DNA of 64,000 nt from Vreelandella rituensis (GCF_003336665.1 NZ_QPIJ01000002.1:62001-126000), one strand, 5' to 3'; positions 36,396-46,572 are shown, counted from the stretch's first letter. Notes: generated by a model from the sequence alone, not told the origin. A program made the numbers and translations.

Positions 36396-37258
36396 TGACC
36401 TCATCGCTTGACGGCCAGTGGTTCACCGAAGTCTTTGACAGCCACGGCAGCGCCTTTTCGCTCAAGGTGAGCGAAAAGCTGCTCGACGTGCAGAGCCCCT
36501 ATCAACACCTTGAAGTCTACGCCACCGAAACCTTCGGCAACCTGATGGTGCTGGACGGCTGTGTGATGCTCACCGATCGCGACAACTTCCTCTATCACGA
36601 AATGATCGCCCACCCGGCCCTGTTCACCCATGCCGACCCCAGGCGTGTGGTGATCATCGGTGGGGGCGATTGCGGCACGCTGAAGGAAGTGCTGCGTCAC
36701 CCCGGGGTGGAAAAGGTCACCCAGATCGATATCGATGAAGAGGTCACCAAGGCCGCCGAGCGCTTCTTCCCCGCCCTGGTGGAAGCCAATCACGATCCAC
36801 GTGCCGAACTGCTGTTCGCCGATGGCGTGAAATGGGTGGACGACACCCCCGATGAAAGCATTGATGTCCTGATCATCGACTCCACCGACCCGGTGGGCCC
36901 GGCGGAAGGCCTGTTCAAGACCGATTTCCTCAAGCGTTGCCACCGCATCCTCAAGCCCGGCGGTGTCATGGTGCAACAGAGCGAATCGCCGCTTTATCAC
37001 AGCGGCTCGATCATTCGTGAACTGCGCCGGGACATGCAGGAAGCAGGTTTCGACAGCGTGGCGACGCTGCCCTTCCCGCAACCGGTATATCCTTCGGGCT
37101 GGTGGAGCGTGACCCTGGCGGGCAAGAATGCCGATGTCGGCGCTTTTCGTGAACAAGATGCCGCCTGCAACGAAATGCCCTTGGACTACTATACGCCTGA
37201 GGCGCATCGTGGCGCCCTGGTGCTGCCACCCTTCATGCGCCGGGCATTTGCCGAATAA
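36395..37258 (+). CDS. speE: Polyamine aminopropyltransferase (spermidine synthase)
   Basis: Enzyme of 287 residues transferring aminopropyl from decarboxylated AdoMet to putrescine. GGGDCGTLKEVLRHPGVEKVTQIDID (near 87-112, in two parts) carries the nucleotide-binding loop; the catalytic region is DVLIIDSTDPVGPAEGLF near 153-170. No speD is adjacent. It directly follows hemE. Confidence 0.94.
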   Translation: MTSSLDGQWFTEVFDSHGSAFSLKVSEKLLDVQSPYQHLEVYATETFGNLMVLDGCVMLTDRDNFLYHEMIAHPALFTHADPRRVVIIGGGDCGTLKEVLRHPGVEKVTQIDIDEEVTKAAERFFPALVEANHDPRAELLFADGVKWVDDTPDESIDVLIIDSTDPVGPAEGLFKTDFLKRCHRILKPGGVMVQQSESPLYHSGSIIRELRRDMQEAGFDSVATLPFPQPVYPSGWWSVTLAGKNADVGAFREQDAACNEMPLDYYTPEAHRGALVLPPFMRRAFAE

Positions 37259-37277
37259 GCGTAGCGAAGTGCTGCGA

Positions 37278-37308
37278 CGTTGTTCGGTGGCGGGGCCACC
37301 GAACAACG
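37278..37308. terminator. Strong hairpin downstream of speE
   Basis: CGTTGTTCGGTGGC and GCCACCGAACAACG make a perfect 14-bp stem with a GGG loop, 20 bp after the speE stop. No T-tract follows, so it is a transcript-end stabiliser, a Rho-dependent end, or an operator upstream of aapJ1. Confidence 0.6.
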
Positions 37309-37392
37309 CTCAATGCCAATAACGGCTCCAAGAACGATTCAAAGACAGTTCTAAAAACAGTACCGAAAACAATGCCAAGAAAGGGGAAAAGT

Positions 37393-38403
37393 ATGCGCAA
37401 CAAATTGATGGTGGGGATGGCCGCGCTAATGGCCGGGCCGTTACTGGCCCAGGCGGCGACGCTGGATGATGTGCTGGAAAATGACAGCTTGCGCTGTGGC
37501 GTGAATGCCGCCCAGCCGGGATTTTCCGCGCTCAGCGATGAGGATACCTATCTCGGCCTGGACACCGATGTATGCCGCGCCGTAGCAGCGGCGGTACTCG
37601 GCGATGCTGAAAAAGTCCAGTTCGTGCCGCTGGATTCGGTGGAACGCTTCACCGCGCTGCAGTCCGGCGAAGTGGAGATGTTATCGCGTACCACCACCTG
37701 GACGTCGAGCCGCGATACCAGCATGGGGGTGAACTTTACCGGCGTCAGTTATTACGATGGCCAGGCCTTCATGGTGGCCGGCGACCTGGGCGTTCAGAGT
37801 GCTCAGGAGCTGGATGGCGCAGCGGTTTGTACCCAGGCGGGTACCACCAGCGAGCTGAATCTGGCGGACTATTTCCGGGTCAATGACATGAGTTACGATC
37901 CGGTCATATTCGATGCTCCTGAACAGTCGATCATCGGCTTCGAAGAGGGCCGCTGTGATGTCCTGAGTTCGGACGCCTCTCAGCTCTACGCCCAGCGCAT
38001 GCAGCTGAGCGATCCGGAAAGTGCCGTGGTATTGCCGGAAATCATTTCCAAGGAACCCCTGGGACCCGCCGTTCGCCAAGGTGACGATCAGTGGTTCAAC
38101 ATCGTCAAATGGTCGCTGTTCGCCATGATCAATGCCGAAGAGTACGGCATCAGCAGCACCAACGTGGATGAGATGCTGGACTCCGAAGACCCCAACATCG
38201 CGCGCATTCTGGGCCAGAGTGACAACTACGGCGAAGCCATGGGCCTTGAGGCCGACTGGGCCTACCAGATCATCAAGCAAGTGGGCAATTACGCCGAGAT
38301 GTTCGACCGTAACGTAGGCCAGGACTCCGATTTTGCCATTTCCCGTGGTCTCAACGCCTTGTGGACGGATGGTGGCATTCTCTACGCACCGCCGATTCGC
38401 TGA
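37393..38403 (+). CDS. aapJ: Amino-acid ABC transporter binding protein AapJ, copy 1
   Basis: Periplasmic binding protein of 336 residues for a general L-amino-acid transporter. A signal peptide ends near residue 22 (LAQAATLDD). The family pattern CGVNAAQPGFSAL, GLDTDVCRAVAAAVLGD and VERFTALQSGEVEMLSR follows. ATG 37393 is preceded by AAGGGGAAAAG; the frame's earlier ATG at 37372 is not supported. Its last 120 residues are about 86% identical by eye to copy 2, the N-terminal part clearly less. It has no permease of its own and ends in tandem repeats and a hairpin. Confidence 0.9.
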   Translation: MRNKLMVGMAALMAGPLLAQAATLDDVLENDSLRCGVNAAQPGFSALSDEDTYLGLDTDVCRAVAAAVLGDAEKVQFVPLDSVERFTALQSGEVEMLSRTTTWTSSRDTSMGVNFTGVSYYDGQAFMVAGDLGVQSAQELDGAAVCTQAGTTSELNLADYFRVNDMSYDPVIFDAPEQSIIGFEEGRCDVLSSDASQLYAQRMQLSDPESAVVLPEIISKEPLGPAVRQGDDQWFNIVKWSLFAMINAEEYGISSTNVDEMLDSEDPNIARILGQSDNYGEAMGLEADWAYQIIKQVGNYAEMFDRNVGQDSDFAISRGLNALWTDGGILYAPPIR

Positions 38404-38427
38404 TTGCTTTCCCGCTGATCCCTCCGA

Positions 38428-38480
38428 GAACTGTTTTCTAGAGCTATTTTCAAGAGCTGTCTTCAAGAACGATTCTCGAA
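38428..38480. repeat. Four degenerate 13-bp tandem repeats after aapJ1
   Basis: GAACTGTTTTCTA, GAGCTATTTTCAA, GAGCTGTCTTCAA and GAACGATTCTCGA are head-to-tail from 38428. They start 25 bp after the aapJ1 stop. The unit resembles the AGAACTATTC array at the folM stop, and AGAACGATTC also occurs upstream of aapJ1 near 37331. Confidence 0.7.
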
Positions 38481-38490
38481 ACCCTGCAAG

Positions 38491-38517
38491 ACCCTGCCGA
38501 GCAGATATCGGCAGGGT
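38491..38517. terminator. Inverted repeat downstream of aapJ1
   Basis: ACCCTGCCGA and TCGGCAGGGT pair perfectly around a 7-base loop. No T-tract follows. It is either the end of the aapJ1 transcript or, lying 104-130 bp upstream of the aapJ2 sigma-54 promoter, an enhancer-binding site. Confidence 0.5.
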
Positions 38518-38620
38518 TCTGCGACCCCACGAACAGTCTGTTTCACCCCAGCCCCAGCGCCTTTTCGAGTCGTTTTCGTCGAGCGTTGAAAGCTCGATGA
38601 ATTCACAGCCATACCCATGT

Positions 38621-38636
38621 TGGCACCTTCTTTGCT
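38621..38636 (+). promoter_or_regulatory. Near-consensus sigma-54 promoter for aapJ2-aapQMP
   Basis: TGGCACC-TTCT-TTGCT matches the RpoN consensus at all but one position, with exact spacing. The aapJ2 ATG is 60 bp downstream. A short inverted repeat CATGC-TTAG-GCATG (38650-38663) covers the expected transcription start. Confidence 0.75.
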
Positions 38637-38695
38637 AGGTTTTAGGGTACATGCTTAGGCATGCATCATATTATTTTCGTAGGTGGGGAACTCAC

Positions 38696-39721
38696 ATGCT
38701 GAACAAGAAACACTTGGTACTGCTGGCGTCAGCCGGCACCTTGGCACTGACGGGCGTGACGACCGTTCAGGCCGATACGCTTGAAGATACACGCAACAAC
38801 GGCGCCGTACAGTGCGGTGTCAGCGATGGTCTGCCGGGCTTCTCTTCTCCCGATGACCAGGGCAACTGGCAAGGGCTAGATGTGGACGTATGCCGCGCGG
38901 TGGCCGCTGCGGTGCTCGGTGATTCCGAAGCCGTGGACTACATTTCGCTGAATGCCGTGGAGCGCTTCACCGCCCTGCAGTCCGGTGAAGTCGATGTCCT
39001 GTCGCGTAACACCACCTGGACCACCACCCGTGATACCACTCTGGGGCTGAACTTCACCGGCGTGAACTTCTACGACGGCATCGGCTTCATGATCAATCGT
39101 GACCTGGGCGTTGGCAGTGCCAAAGAGCTTGATGGGGCGGCCATCTGCGTTCAATCCGGGACTACCACCGAACTTAATGTGGCCGACTACTTCCGCGCCA
39201 ATGACATGCAGTTCGACCCCATCGTTTTCGACACCTCCGAACAGACCGTGGGCGGCTATCAGGCGGGGCGCTGTGACGTCCTGACCTCCGACACCTCCCA
39301 GCTGGCCGCACTGCGCATTCAGCTGGACAACCCTAAAGGCTCCATGATTCTGCCGGAAATCATTTCCAAGGAACCGCTGGGGCCCGTGGTTCGTCAAGGG
39401 GATGACACCTGGTTCAACATCGTTAAATGGTCGCTGTTCGCCATGATCAATGCTGAGGAATATGGTATTAACAGCGCCAATGTCGACGACATGCTGAGCT
39501 CCGAAGACCCCAACATCGCGCGTATCCTGGGCCAGAGTGACAACTACGGCGAAGCCATGGGTCTCGAGGCCGACTGGGCTTATAACATCATCAAGCAAGT
39601 GGGCAATTACGGTGAAAGCTTCGACCGTAACGTGGGCATGGACTCCCCGCTGGAAATCGAACGGGGCGTCAACGCTCTATGGACAGAGGGCGGCATCCAG
39701 TACGCACCGCCGATTCGCTAA
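38696..39721 (+). CDS. aapJ: Amino-acid ABC transporter binding protein AapJ, copy 2
   Basis: Periplasmic binding protein of 341 residues, the copy directly linked to aapQMP. A signal peptide ends near residue 26 (TVQADTLED). The motifs parallel copy 1 (GLDVDVCRAVAAAVLGD; AVERFTALQSGEVDVLSR; ISKEPLGPVVRQGDD). ATG 38696 follows GGGGAA; the earlier in-frame ATG at 38651 lies at or near the expected transcription start. A hairpin after the stop probably reduces read-through into the permease genes, giving excess binding protein. Confidence 0.93.
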   Translation: MLNKKHLVLLASAGTLALTGVTTVQADTLEDTRNNGAVQCGVSDGLPGFSSPDDQGNWQGLDVDVCRAVAAAVLGDSEAVDYISLNAVERFTALQSGEVDVLSRNTTWTTTRDTTLGLNFTGVNFYDGIGFMINRDLGVGSAKELDGAAICVQSGTTTELNVADYFRANDMQFDPIVFDTSEQTVGGYQAGRCDVLTSDTSQLAALRIQLDNPKGSMILPEIISKEPLGPVVRQGDDTWFNIVKWSLFAMINAEEYGINSANVDDMLSSEDPNIARILGQSDNYGEAMGLEADWAYNIIKQVGNYGESFDRNVGMDSPLEIERGVNALWTEGGIQYAPPIR

Positions 39722-39739
39722 GCGTCTCGCTTGACCTTT

Positions 39740-39776
39740 GGCCCGCCGCCCTTTTCAAGAGCATGGCGGGCCTTTT
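39740..39776 (+). terminator. Partial terminator between aapJ2 and aapQ
   Basis: GGCCCGCC (39740-39747) pairs with GGCGGGCC (39765-39772), followed by TTTT only. A weak terminator here is common between binding-protein and permease genes and sets their ratio. Confidence 0.65.
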
Positions 39777-39808
39777 GAATGACTTTCCGTGTGGCGGAGA
39801 CGCAACCC

Positions 39809-40999
39809 ATGTCCGTTAGACCCAATGCTCGCCCAGTGGGCCAAAAGCCCCCTTTCTGGCGAGACCGCGCCAAGCGCGCCCTCATCTTTCAGCTGCTGTT
39901 AGTTGCTGCCGTGGCAGCTTTTCTGCTGTATATCGTGGGAAACACCCAGGCCAACCTGGAAGCTCGCGGCATCACCACCGGCTTTGGCTTTCTCAGCAAC
40001 ACCGCCGGTTTCGGCATCGTCCAGACGTTGGTGGATTACTCTTCTCAAAGCACCTATGGACGCACCTTTCTGGTGGGGCTGCTCAATACGTTGCTGGTAG
40101 GCGGTTTGGGCGTTCTCGCGGCGACCATCATCGGCTTTACCGTGGGTATCGCCCGGTTATCCCCCAATTGGCTGTTGGCACGCCTGGCCAATGGCTATAT
40201 CGAGATCTTTCGCAACATCCCTTTGCTATTGCAGATCTTTTTCTGGTATTTCGCCGTGCTGCGTACCCTGCCCAGCGCAAGGGACAGCCTCGCCTTCGGC
40301 GAAGCGGTGTTTCTCAACGTACGCGGGCTCTACCTGCCTGAGCCGTTGTTCGAATCGGGTTTCGGCATCATCCCGGCGACGTTCCTTGTGGCGATCATTG
40401 CCAGCATCGTGCTGGTGGTATGGAACAAGCGGCGCCAGGATGCCACCGGCAAGCGCCTGCCGGCGGGCTGGATATCGCTGCTGCTGATTTTCGGCCTTCC
40501 ACTATTGGCATTGGTTGCCACCGGCGTACCGGTGACCTGGGACATGCCGGAGCTACGCGGTTTCAACTTCCGCGGTGGCATTACGATCATTCCCGAGTTC
40601 CTGGCACTGTGGCTGGCGCTATCGATCTATACCGCCTCGTTCATCGCCGAAATCGTGCGTTCGGGTATTCAGGCGATTTCCCACGGACAGACCGAAGCCG
40701 CCCAGGCACTGAGCCTGCCCCGCAAGCTGGTGCTACGTCTGGTAATCATCCCCCAAGCACTGAGGGTGATCATTCCCCCGCTGACCAGCCAATACCTGAA
40801 CCTGATCAAGAACTCGTCGCTGGCCACCGCCATCGGCTATCCGGATCTGGTTTCGGTATTCGCCGGCACCACACTGAACCAGACAGGCCAGGCAATCGAA
40901 GTCATCGCCATGACCATGGCGGTATACCTGACCATCAGTCTATTGGTCTCCATGTTCATGAACTGGTTCAACGCCCGCGTTGCGCTGGTGGAACGCTAG
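39809..40999 (+). CDS. aapQ: General L-amino-acid ABC transporter permease AapQ
   Basis: Membrane subunit of 396 residues with the HisM/GlnP-type permease fold split by a long insertion, as in AapQ/BztB. The EAA loop is EAAQALSLPRKLVLRLVIIPQALRVIIPP near 300-328 (in two parts), where the ATPase docks. The ATG at 39809 has GGAG nine bases upstream and is preferred to the ATG at 39779. It forms a heterodimer with AapM. Confidence 0.92.
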   Translation: MSVRPNARPVGQKPPFWRDRAKRALIFQLLLVAAVAAFLLYIVGNTQANLEARGITTGFGFLSNTAGFGIVQTLVDYSSQSTYGRTFLVGLLNTLLVGGLGVLAATIIGFTVGIARLSPNWLLARLANGYIEIFRNIPLLLQIFFWYFAVLRTLPSARDSLAFGEAVFLNVRGLYLPEPLFESGFGIIPATFLVAIIASIVLVVWNKRRQDATGKRLPAGWISLLLIFGLPLLALVATGVPVTWDMPELRGFNFRGGITIIPEFLALWLALSIYTASFIAEIVRSGIQAISHGQTEAAQALSLPRKLVLRLVIIPQALRVIIPPLTSQYLNLIKNSSLATAIGYPDLVSVFAGTTLNQTGQAIEVIAMTMAVYLTISLLVSMFMNWFNARVALVER

Positions 41000-41024
41000 G
41001 CCCAGGCGAGGTTAGGAGACAAGC

Positions 41025-42125
41025 ATGATCCATAATCAAGACATGATTCCCCAGCAGCCGGCGCCGCGCAGCACCATCGGCCCGCTAGCCTGGATGCGCG
41101 CCAACCTGTTCAGCGGACCGATCAATAGCGTCTTCACGCTACTCGGGCTCTACGTGCTGTACATTCTTCTGGTACCCACCATTCAGTGGGCATTCATCAA
41201 TGCCGACTGGATCGGTACCTCGCGCGATGACTGCTCCGGCGAAGGTGCCTGTTGGGTATTCGTCAATGCACGCTTCACCCAGTTCATCTACGGGCTCTAT
41301 CCCCAGGAAGAGCTATGGCGAGGCAATATCGTCTTCGCAGGTTTCGCCATTCTGATTGCCTGGCTGGCGATCCCGCGCCTGCCTTACAAGCGCTGGGTGG
41401 CGATCTTCGCCCTGACCGCTTTTCCGGTCATCGCCTATGTATTGCTTCACGGTGGCTATTTCGACCTGCCGCGGGTGCCGACGCATCGCTGGGGCGGGTT
41501 GATGTTGACCCTGATCCTGGCAGTGGTGGGCATGGTGGGCGCGTTACCTATCGGCATCGTGCTGGCACTGGGGCGGCGCTCGAACATGCCCATCGTCAAG
41601 AGCTTCTGTGTGGTGTTCATCGAGTTCTGGCGTGGTGTGCCCTTGATCACGGTGCTGTTCATGGCCTCGGTGATGCTGCCGCTGTTTCTGCCCTCGGAAC
41701 TCAGTGTAGACCGCCTGATACGCGCCCTGATCGGGATAACGCTGTTCCAGAGCGCCTACATGGCAGAAGTCATACGTGGCGGGCTGCAGGCGATCCCCAA
41801 AGGACAGGAGGAAGCTGCCGCTGCCCTGGGCATGACCTACTGGAAACGTACCGCCCTGATCGTGATGCCCCAGGCGCTCAAGATGATGATTCCCGGCATC
41901 GTCAACACGTTCATTTCGTTGTTCAAGGACACCACCCTGGTAATGATCATCGGGTTGTTCGACTTGCTCGGGATCGTGCAGGCTGCGCTTTCCGACTCGC
42001 GCTGGCTGGGCTTTTCGCTGGAAGGCTACGTCTTTGCCGCCTTCATGTTCTGGATCTTCTGTTTCAGCATGTCGCGCTACAGCCAATACCTCGAACGCAA
42101 GCTGCACACCGGCCACAAGCGCTGA
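41025..42125 (+). CDS. aapM: General L-amino-acid ABC transporter permease AapM
   Basis: Membrane subunit of 366 residues. Early helix near 35-55, a Cys-containing periplasmic loop ([14 protein letters not shown]) typical of AapM, and the permease domain with [23 protein letters not shown] near 265-287 as the EAA coupling loop. TAGGAGA precedes the ATG. It partners AapQ and follows it by 25 bp. Confidence 0.93.
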   Translation: MIHNQDMIPQQPAPRSTIGPLAWMRANLFSGPINSVFTLLGLYVLYILLVPTIQWAFINADWIGTSRDDCSGEGACWVFVNARFTQFIYGLYPQEELWRGNIVFAGFAILIAWLAIPRLPYKRWVAIFALTAFPVIAYVLLHGGYFDLPRVPTHRWGGLMLTLILAVVGMVGALPIGIVLALGRRSNMPIVKSFCVVFIEFWRGVPLITVLFMASVMLPLFLPSELSVDRLIRALIGITLFQSAYMAEVIRGGLQAIPKGQEEAAAALGMTYWKRTALIVMPQALKMMIPGIVNTFISLFKDTTLVMIIGLFDLLGIVQAALSDSRWLGFSLEGYVFAAFMFWIFCFSMSRYSQYLERKLHTGHKR

Positions 42126-42153
42126 TCCCTCAGGAACCTGTCAGGAAATCATC

Positions 42154-42915
42154 ATGAATCAAACAGCCACACAGTCAGCAGACCTGATGGTCGAGATGCA
42201 CAATGTCAATAAATGGTTCGGTGACTTTCACGTCCTGCGCGACATCGATCTGGAAGTAAAGCGTGGTGAACGTATCGTCATCTGCGGCCCTTCGGGGTCG
42301 GGCAAGTCCACTCTGATTCGCTGCATCAACCATCTGGAAGAACATCAGAAAGGCGAGATCGTGGTGGGTGGCGTCCCACTGACCCAGGATGTGAAGCGCA
42401 TCGAACAGATTCGTCGAAGCGTGGGAATGGTGTTTCAGCACTTCAACCTGTTTCCCCACCTGACCGTCCTCGAAAATTGCTGTATTGCACCGATGTGGGT
42501 CCAGAAGAAATCACGGCGCGAGGCTGAGGCGGAAGCCATGCAGTACCTGGAGCGGGTACAGATCGCCGAGCAGGCGAAAAAATACCCGGGCCAGCTTTCC
42601 GGGGGCCAGCAGCAGCGCGTGGCCATTGCACGGTCGCTGTGCATGCACCCGGACGTCATGCTGTTCGACGAACCGACCTCGGCGCTGGATCCGGAAATGA
42701 TCAAGGAAGTGCTGGATGTCATGGTCGAGCTTGCCCATGAAGGCATGACCATGATGTGCGTGACCCATGAAATGGGCTTTGCCAAGACCGTGGCGGACCG
42801 GGTGATCTTCATGGATCAGGGACAGATCATCGAGGAAAATGCACCTGAGCCGTTCTTCAACAACCCACAATCCGAGCGCACACAGCTGTTTCTCAGCCAG
42901 ATATTGGGTCACTGA
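42154..42915 (+). CDS. aapP: General L-amino-acid ABC transporter ATPase AapP
   Basis: ATPase of 253 residues, polar amino-acid class. Walker [10 protein letters not shown] (near 45-53), Q-loop [10 protein letters not shown], signature [15 protein letters not shown] (near 148-162), Walker [16 protein letters not shown]-loop [14 protein letters not shown] 42154 follows AGGAAA; the open frame upstream lies inside aapM. It closes the aapJQMP operon. Confidence 0.95.
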   Translation: MNQTATQSADLMVEMHNVNKWFGDFHVLRDIDLEVKRGERIVICGPSGSGKSTLIRCINHLEEHQKGEIVVGGVPLTQDVKRIEQIRRSVGMVFQHFNLFPHLTVLENCCIAPMWVQKKSRREAEAEAMQYLERVQIAEQAKKYPGQLSGGQQQRVAIARSLCMHPDVMLFDEPTSALDPEMIKEVLDVMVELAHEGMTMMCVTHEMGFAKTVADRVIFMDQGQIIEENAPEPFFNNPQSERTQLFLSQILGH

Positions 42916-43039
42916 GTCATGGGATTGGAATAGCGAGTCTTGGGGCACCGTGACTCTTTGTAGCGGCAGCGGTAGTTGACCATTCCCCCAAGTCTTGCCA
43001 TGGTTTAACTGACACTCACCCACAGGAGTAAGTGACCCC

Positions 43040-43468
43040 ATGACGACTTATATCGTGGTAGCCGATGCCGCTCGCGCTCGAATCTTCACCCGTGACGCCC
43101 TGACAGTGACCGAAAAGGAAAGCTTGGTGCATGCCGAAGGGCGTTTGCACGAAGGTGACCTCGTCACGGATAGGGGCGCTGATGTGAGTGAGTCGATGGG
43201 GCCTGGTTCACGGTCCTCTTACCCGGAAGGCATCGCCTCGAAACATGAAGCGAAGGTATTTGCCAAGCAAATCGCCGACCGGCTTTACCAGGCACGCGTC
43301 GAGAACCGTATGGAAAAACTCATCTTGGTGGCCCCTCCCAAGTTTCTCGGCCTGCTGCGAGACGAACTGGATAATTCCACCCGCAAACTGGTTCTGCATA
43401 CTCTATCCAAGGATCTGAGCAAGGCACCGCTGGAAGAAATCAAGGAAGCCGTCAGCGACTTGCGCTAA
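43040..43468 (+). CDS. Host attachment family protein (PF10116-like)
   Basis: Soluble protein of 142 residues. YIVVADAARARIFTR at the N-terminus, SKHEAKVFAKQIADRLYQAR in the middle, and LILVAPPKFLGLLRDEL are the conserved blocks. The family name comes from attachment phenotypes in plant-associated bacteria, but the fold resembles release-factor/eRF1-like nucleases and many members are in non-host bacteria. CAGGAG lies upstream of the ATG. It stands alone between aapP and a chemoreceptor. Confidence 0.82.
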   Translation: MTTYIVVADAARARIFTRDALTVTEKESLVHAEGRLHEGDLVTDRGADVSESMGPGSRSSYPEGIASKHEAKVFAKQIADRLYQARVENRMEKLILVAPPKFLGLLRDELDNSTRKLVLHTLSKDLSKAPLEEIKEAVSDLR

Positions 43469-43580
43469 ACCTACGACGTTCGGCTAAAGATTGAGATCCG
43501 CTTGCCGATAGGTGTCTTTCGCGCCGACACGTGACACCCGCGTGTCGGTGACAATAAGACTCTCTACCGCGAGTGTGTTC

Positions 43581-45431
43581 ATGTTTTCCTCCCTGCGAAT
43601 ACGTATCCTGATCACGACGCTCGTCGTGATCACCCTGGCCTTGTTGATCAATAGCACTGCAAGCTATCTCACCGTCAAAACCCATAACGACCAGCAAATA
43701 AACCAACAGTTATCCGCGGTTTCCCAAGGACATACCGAGGCCATTGGTACCTGGCTGAGCTCGCGCACCCATATGATGGAAGCGGCACGCGACCCGGTTA
43801 CCGGCGACAACCCGGTGAGCGCCCTGAAACAGGCGGGAGAATCGGGTGGCTTTCTTTCCACTTACCTGGGGCGCCCCGACGGCAGCTTAATCACCTCGGA
43901 TGGCTGGGTTCCTCCGGATGACTACGACCCGCGTAAGCGCACCTGGTATAAAGATGCCGTAGAGCAGGGGCAAAGCATCGTATCGTTACCCTATATCGAC
44001 GCCAATAGCGGTCAGATGGTGGTGACCTTTGCCACACCGGTCAAACGCAATGGCAGACTCTACGGGGTGCTCGGCGGCGATGTGGTGATCGATAGCATTA
44101 TTGCCAATGTCGCCGCCATTTCACCGACACCCTCAAGCTTCGCCTTCCTGAGCGCTGAAGACGGTACCCTGATCGCTCATCAGGATAGCGACCTTATCCT
44201 TGAACCCTCAACGCGACTCAACGACCAGCTTACCGCTGAACGCATGGAAAGCCTGGCCAGCCGAAAGGGCGAGCATCCCCTTGGCATCGCCGAACGCGAC
44301 ACCCTGCTTTCCATCACGCCCATTGAAGGCAGTCAATGGATGTTGGGTGTGGCCCTAGACAAGCATGAAGCCACCTCAGGGCTGCGCGGCATCGTCAGTG
44401 CCTCGTTGCTGACGCTGGTGGTTGTGGCGCTGGCGTCCGGCATCTTTCTAAGCCTTTTGCTCAAGGTCATCTTTCGCCGGCTGCGTTATGTGAGCGACGC
44501 CATGGAAGGTATCGCCGGTGGCAATGGCGACCTGACCCAGCGCCTCCCGGATGAAGGCCGTGATGAAGTCGCCCAGATTGCCACCGCTTTCAATCATTTC
44601 GTGGCCAAGATGGAAACGGTAATGATGACCATCCGGGATAGCAGTGATTCGGTACGAACTGCCGCCAGTGAAATTGCTCACGGTGGCCAGGATCTCTCCC
44701 GCCGCACTGAAAATGCGGCTTCCAGCCTGCAGCAAACCTCGGCTTCGATTGAAGAAATCACCAGTACCGTCGAGCACACCGCCCATTCCGCTCGTGAAGC
44801 CAATGAACTGTCTCGCCAGGCCTCGGAAGTCGCCGGCCGAGGCGGCAAAGCGGTCGGCCAAGTGGTCACCACCATGGACGAGATTACTCAATCCTCGCAA
44901 GAGATCAGCGAGATCATCACCGTCATGAACGGTATCGCCTTTCAGACCAACCTTCTGGCGCTGAACGCCTCGGTGGAAGCCGCCCGTGCCGGCGAACAGG
45001 GACGTGGCTTTGCCGTGGTCGCCAATGAGGTACGCCAGCTGGCCAGCCGCAGCACCCACGCCGCCAGCGATATCAAGGCATTGATCGAAGCTTCCGGCGC
45101 CAAGGTGGATGCCGGCACGCGCCTGGTGCGTGACGCAGGCAAGACCATGCAGGAAATCGTGGCCAGCATCACCCAGGTCACGGCGGTGCTGGGAGAGATC
45201 AGTTCCGCGACACACGAACAGAGCGACGGCATTCAACAGGTCAACGTGGCGGTTGCCGAGCTCGATCGCATGACCCAGCAGAATGCCGCCATGGTCGAGG
45301 AATCCACGGTGGCCGCCGAACAGCTCAAGGAACAGTCCTTGCGACTGGCGGATGTGGTAGGCGGCTTTACGCTGACAGAGCGCCCTTCTCCCGGTCGTTT
45401 GCTGGAAATGCCCCAGACTCAAGGAATGTAA
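43581..45431 (+). CDS. Methyl-accepting chemotaxis protein with Cache sensor
   Basis: Chemoreceptor of 616 residues. Membrane helix near 10-28, periplasmic double-Cache domain to about 270 ([15 protein letters not shown] and [22 protein letters not shown] are typical amino-acid or organic-acid sensing stretches), second helix near 275-300, HAMP to about 350, and the signalling hairpin with [43 protein letters not shown] (near 453-495, in parts). It has no C-terminal CheR-tether pentapeptide. ATG 43581 precedes the transmembrane helix. Its 3' end overlaps finR by 13 bp, tail to tail. Confidence 0.93.
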   Translation: MFSSLRIRILITTLVVITLALLINSTASYLTVKTHNDQQINQQLSAVSQGHTEAIGTWLSSRTHMMEAARDPVTGDNPVSALKQAGESGGFLSTYLGRPDGSLITSDGWVPPDDYDPRKRTWYKDAVEQGQSIVSLPYIDANSGQMVVTFATPVKRNGRLYGVLGGDVVIDSIIANVAAISPTPSSFAFLSAEDGTLIAHQDSDLILEPSTRLNDQLTAERMESLASRKGEHPLGIAERDTLLSITPIEGSQWMLGVALDKHEATSGLRGIVSASLLTLVVVALASGIFLSLLLKVIFRRLRYVSDAMEGIAGGNGDLTQRLPDEGRDEVAQIATAFNHFVAKMETVMMTIRDSSDSVRTAASEIAHGGQDLSRRTENAASSLQQTSASIEEITSTVEHTAHSAREANELSRQASEVAGRGGKAVGQVVTTMDEITQSSQEISEIITVMNGIAFQTNLLALNASVEAARAGEQGRGFAVVANEVRQLASRSTHAASDIKALIEASGAKVDAGTRLVRDAGKTMQEIVASITQVTAVLGEISSATHEQSDGIQQVNVAVAELDRMTQQNAAMVEESTVAAEQLKEQSLRLADVVGGFTLTERPSPGRLLEMPQTQGM

Positions 45432-46345
45432 GGCAGCGCGATTTCATCACTACGCTTGGCCCCGGCGGTCATCTCGCGGCACAACCGCAGAAACTCCCTT
45501 ACGCCGGTGGTCAGGTATTTGTGACGGTGCCAGATAAAGGTGAACTGGCGTTTCAAGTCCAGCTCCGGCGTGGGCAGCGGTACCAGACTGCCGCGCCGGA
45601 ACGCATCGCGCAGCGCCAGCTTCGAAACACAGCCGATGCCCAGCCCCGACTCCACCGCCCGTTTTATGCCTTCGGTATGTTCAAGTTCAAGCAACGTATT
45701 GAAACGGCTGCGCCGATGGCGTGCGGCCTGCTCCAGGGTCATGCGCGTCCCCGAGCCTTGTTCGCGCATGATCCAGTCCTCGCGCAACAGGCGCTCGAGT
45801 TCAAGGTTCTGACTTCCCGCCAGCGGATGACGTGGCGAGCAGAACACGCATAGCTCATCTTCCACCCACGGCTGGCTGATGATTGCCTCGTCATCGCACT
45901 GGCCTTCTATCAAGCCCAGATCCAATGAGTGTTGACGTACGCCTTCGATGATATTGCGTGTATTGCGCACCGCCAGTCGCACCCGGCTACCCGGATAGCG
46001 CTGCATGAAGTCACTGATCAACAGGGTTGCCAGGTAATTGCCGATGGTCAGCGTTGCCCCCACATCCAGCGAGCCTACGCCCTGCTGACCACGCAGCAGT
46101 TCTTCGACCTCTTCGGCCCGGTCAAGCAACGCCACCGCCTTGGGCAGTAGCTGAAATCCCAGCGCATTGAGTTTCAAGCGCTTGCCGATGCGATCCAGCA
46201 GCTGGCAGTCAAATTGTCGCTCCAGCTCCGCAAGCGCCGTACTCGTGGCAGACTGGGAAAGCGCTAAGGTGCGTGCCGCCTGAGAAACGCTTTCATGCTG
46301 AGCCACCGCCACAAACACTTCCAGCTGACGCAGGGTGTAATGCAT
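45419..46345 (-). CDS. finR: LysR-type regulator FinR, divergent from fpr
   Basis: Regulator of 308 residues. N-terminal HTH ([38 protein letters not shown], in parts) and an effector domain with [20 protein letters not shown]. The sequence and the divergent position next to fpr match Pseudomonas FinR, which activates ferredoxin-NADP reductase under superoxide and is linked to sulfur/sulfite metabolism. The shared 227-bp region contains a 17-bp palindrome that is a good LysR-type box. Confidence 0.82.
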   Translation of the reverse strand: MHYTLRQLEVFVAVAQHESVSQAARTLALSQSATSTALAELERQFDCQLLDRIGKRLKLNALGFQLLPKAVALLDRAEEVEELLRGQQGVGSLDVGATLTIGNYLATLLISDFMQRYPGSRVRLAVRNTRNIIEGVRQHSLDLGLIEGQCDDEAIISQPWVEDELCVFCSPRHPLAGSQNLELERLLREDWIMREQGSGTRMTLEQAARHRRSRFNTLLELEHTEGIKRAVESGLGIGCVSKLALRDAFRRGSLVPLPTPELDLKRQFTFIWHRHKYLTTGVREFLRLCREMTAGAKRSDEIALPYIP

Positions 46346-46414
46346 GAATTACCTCGGTGGCAAAAATGCCGGCCCATCGGGTTGAAAAAATAGCGTTGGC
46401 GGAATGCCTTATCA

Positions 46415-46456
46415 AAATCGTTTATCCAAATCGTTTATCCAAAACACTGATAAACG
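46415..46456. repeat. Perfect 13-bp tandem duplication and inverted copy in the finR-fpr control region
   Basis: AAATCGTTTATCC occurs twice head to tail (46415-46427, 46428-46440). Its core CGTTTATC is then found inverted as GATAAACG at 46449-46456, nine bases further on. The duplication may have added a half-site to an operator. Confidence 0.75.
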
Positions 46457-46466
46457 TTATTCATAT

Positions 46467-46483
46467 TATCTGTTTAACAGATA
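46467..46483. promoter_or_regulatory. Candidate FinR operator
   Basis: TATCTGT-TTA-ACAGATA is a 17-bp palindrome with the T-N11-A form of LysR-type boxes, about 90 bp before fpr and 120 bp before finR. Assignment to FinR is inference from position. Confidence 0.55.
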
Positions 46484-46572
46484 TAGCAAAGTTTTTTAGA
46501 CTTGTCGGCAACCTTACTCAATTTTTTTATTCTTAAAGCGAATAAAAAGCGACCCAACAGCAAGGAGTCATC

